Assembly (NCBI GenBank): GCA_026391455.1 | Contig: JAPLEH010000043.1 | Coordinates: 62,001-126,000 of the forward strand | Direction: 5' to 3' | Source of the DNA: Bacteroidota bacterium | GTDB taxonomy: Bacteria > Bacteroidota > Bacteroidia > Chitinophagales > Chitinophagaceae | Length of the DNA stretch: 64,000 bases | Shown: piece by piece, positions 62,754 to 64,000 of the stretch | Numbering within the stretch: position 1 is the stretch's first letter | Layout of the letters: each line of letters opens with the position of its first letter | The notes under the pieces: generated by a model | Told to the model about the DNA's origin: nothing | The model's database searches: none | What the model saw: the letters and a program-made list of their open reading frames with translations, nothing else | Translations under genes and position numbers: made by a program

Positions 62754-63653
62754 TTAATACTTATACACTTTTATTTTCTTTCCGACAAGTAATTTACGGT
62801 CACTTTCCGTTAATGAGTCTTTCCATCCGATGAGATACTGGGTCATGGGTGAAATATCAAGTTTTTCAATCTGGCGGTATGTATAAGCCATCACTTCATT
62901 CGGATAGGCTTTCATAATGGCAACCCTGTTTTTTACAGATTTCCTTTTCCTTTCAAAAGGCGAAATATATAAATCCAATGCCCCAAACACATGCAGAAAT
63001 TCATGCGCAATAACAGCGGGATACTTAAAGCTGACAATGGCAAACTCCGTCTTGAGGCCAGCAGATGTAAACATGGCCAACGAAATCTCATTGGTGTAAT
63101 AATTATTGATGAAATACATTAAGACCACATTGTCTGTTTTATATTTATCACGAAGCCTGGCAATTAATCGTTCCCTGTTGGTAATAGCATTTTTGGTGGT
63201 CGCAACAGCTGAAGTGTCCTCAGTGAATGCGTCTTTGGTTTTTCGGGCAATGGCGTTGGCCCAATTGTCAATCATGTCAATACCGTCATTGGAAAACAGC
63301 ATGCCTGATAATGATTCACCATACAGGTGTTGTTCTATAGGAATTTTTCCTTTATTCACATGAAAATCCAACTTAATCTTTAACGGTACATTGTTGGTCT
63401 TCGCTTTTTCTTCTATCCAGGCGATCGATTTTCGTATCGAATCTAAAGTGGAACTGATGTCATAGCCTGTCCATGGTTTGGCTTGCCGGGTGTCTACAAA
63501 TATGGCATATAACAAAACGTCGCCATAAAGCTTTTTACAAACATTATTATTGACAGTACTGATTGCGTACGCATTTTTTGTTCTATAGTAATTATGATTA
63601 CAGGAAAGGGATATTATAATCCCCACGATAAGAAAGCAGCTGGTAAATCTCAT
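62754..63653 (-). CDS. Lipoprotein with metzincin-like zinc protease motif
   Basis: A 299-residue protein from the ATG at 63653. The start is fixed by a signal peptide ending in a lipobox-like ISLSC (Cys18); a longer frame lies in repeat DNA. The zinc motif HEFLHVFGALD (His217, Glu218, His221, Gly224, Asp227) fits the metzincin-type HExxHxxGxxD pattern, with AIMKAYPNEVMAYTY following as a possible Met-turn region. It would act as an outer-membrane-bound or periplasmic metallopeptidase. It ends 3 nt before attC-like repeat 2. Confidence 0.75.
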   Translation of the reverse strand: MRFTSCFLIVGIIISLSCNHNYYRTKNAYAISTVNNNVCKKLYGDVLLYAIFVDTRQAKPWTGYDISSTLDSIRKSIAWIEEKAKTNNVPLKIKLDFHVNKGKIPIEQHLYGESLSGMLFSNDGIDMIDNWANAIARKTKDAFTEDTSAVATTKNAITNRERLIARLRDKYKTDNVVLMYFINNYYTNEISLAMFTSAGLKTEFAIVSFKYPAVIAHEFLHVFGALDLYISPFERKRKSVKNRVAIMKAYPNEVMAYTYRQIEKLDISPMTQYLIGWKDSLTESDRKLLVGKKIKVYKY

Positions 63654-63670
63654 TTGGTGAATTTTGTTGT

Positions 63671-63868
63671 GGCTAATGTGCAGGTATGGCCGATGTACAG
63701 GAAATTGCATTCCGGCCGGCGGGAACTGCTGCATGGCTTATGGATAAAGTTAATGACTAAGAACTAAGACCGGGGTACTTTAAACAATATTTTAACTAAA
63801 TATAATAGAATAACCGCTCGTGATTGGTGCTATGATCAGGACCATTATTGGCAATACCAATGTTAGTG
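63671..63868 (-). repeat. attC-like intergenic repeat 1
   Basis: In gene sense it opens with CACTAACATTGGTATTGCC (63868-63850) and closes with CCATACCTGCACATTAGCC (63689-63671). Opening and closing ends are imperfect inverted repeats of one another, and both ends align with repeat 2. The central part is AT-rich. It separates the metzincin lipoprotein gene from the partial gene at the right edge. Confidence 0.62.
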
Positions 63869-63875
63869 ATAGTAT

Positions 63876-64000
63876 TTATTTGTCAGCCATTAATGAATGC
63901 ATATACACGAAGGATTTTGTGTCTTCTATTATGCTGAAACAACCAGACATAGATTTCACAGTTGGCATTTGTTCAAATATTTGCTCAATCCATTTGTCAA
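63876..64000 (-). CDS. C-terminal end of a hypothetical gene cut by the window edge
   Basis: Forty codons are open from the right edge to TAA at 63878-63876 (IEQIFEQMPTVKSMSGCF, then SIIEDTKSFVYMHSLMADK). The end lies 8 nt before the opening of attC-like repeat 1, as for the other cassette-like units. The composition looks like a real protein. No family can be named from this piece. Confidence 0.55.
   Translation of the reverse strand, partial: DKWIEQIFEQMPTVKSMSGCFSIIEDTKSFVYMHSLMADK

Larger units (their letters stand above)
61855..64000 (-). mobile_element. Putative integron-like gene-cassette array (edge)
   Basis: Two complete cassette-like units (genes at 62754 and 62047) and parts of two more are separated by three related, foldable repeats. 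All genes point the same way, there is one gene per complete unit, and the short motif that begins each complete unit is complementary to the motif opening the repeat that closes it. No integrase, attI or cassette promoter is in the window; by polarity they would lie to the right. The repeats are longer than classical attC sites, so the assignment is an inference. Confidence 0.5.

Noticed and set aside
1-64000. CRISPR array, insertion sequence, prophage or rRNA operon
   Set aside because: No regularly spaced short direct repeats, transposase, integrase, phage structural genes or rRNA-like sequence were found.

Overview
The window is a piece of a Bacteroidota chromosome, most likely from the family Chitinophagaceae. 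Support comes from the SusC/SusD-type outer-membrane systems, a TPR/PD40/OmpA protein of PorE architecture, the start of a type 9-secretion-type cell-surface protein, DUF4476 and DUF1735 proteins, the Ctc form of ribosomal protein L25, and repeated TAnnTTTG promoter elements. No rRNA, tRNA, insertion sequence or CRISPR array was found.

Region by region. 1-5 kb (minus strand): the start of a large secreted surface protein, dprA (DNA uptake), a PorE-like OmpA protein, queE (queuosine) and folD (one-carbon metabolism). 5-8 kb (plus): two overlapping genes for outer-membrane barrels, the second carrying an N-terminal helix-hairpin-helix domain. 8-20.4 kb (plus): a tandem duplication of a three-gene unit (SusC-like TonB-linked transporter, SusD-like_2 lipoprotein, DUF1735 lipoprotein). 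Each copy has its own promoter region and terminator, and the copies diverge most in the C-terminal half of the last gene. 20.5-28.5 kb: housekeeping genes (DUF3467, radC, prs-rplY-pth, a fumarylacetoacetate-hydrolase-family enzyme, a fused E1 alpha/beta 2-oxoacid dehydrogenase). 28.5-35 kb: an exported caspase-like protein with an EF-hand loop and two Tudor-like repeats, aspS, an MtfA-type peptidase and an FAD oxidoreductase. 35-47.5 kb: two very large exported alpha-2-macroglobulin paralogs, both with the CxEQ thioester motif. 47.8-54.2 kb: DUF4476, sucD, a lipoprotein, mlaF-mlaE and maeB.

From about 54.3 kb to the right edge the character changes. The DNA looks AT-richer, every gene is on the minus strand, nearly all are small unrelated orphans (DUF6896-like, DUF3885, FISUMP, exported hypotheticals, a metzincin-like lipoprotein), and fragments appear. 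At 61.8-63.9 kb three related intergenic repeats of about 200-230 bp separate single genes. Their ends are inverted repeats, and the first bases of each complete cassette are complementary to the bases closing the same cassette. That is the pattern expected of integron attC sites, so the right end is best read as the edge of a Bacteroidota integron-like gene-cassette array. No integrase is visible. Polarity suggests the array, and any integrase, continue to the right of the window.

Several start codons were moved inward from the longest open frame because a signal peptide, lipobox, promoter or repeat boundary fixed them. All family assignments are from recognition of motifs and architecture by eye; no database search was run.
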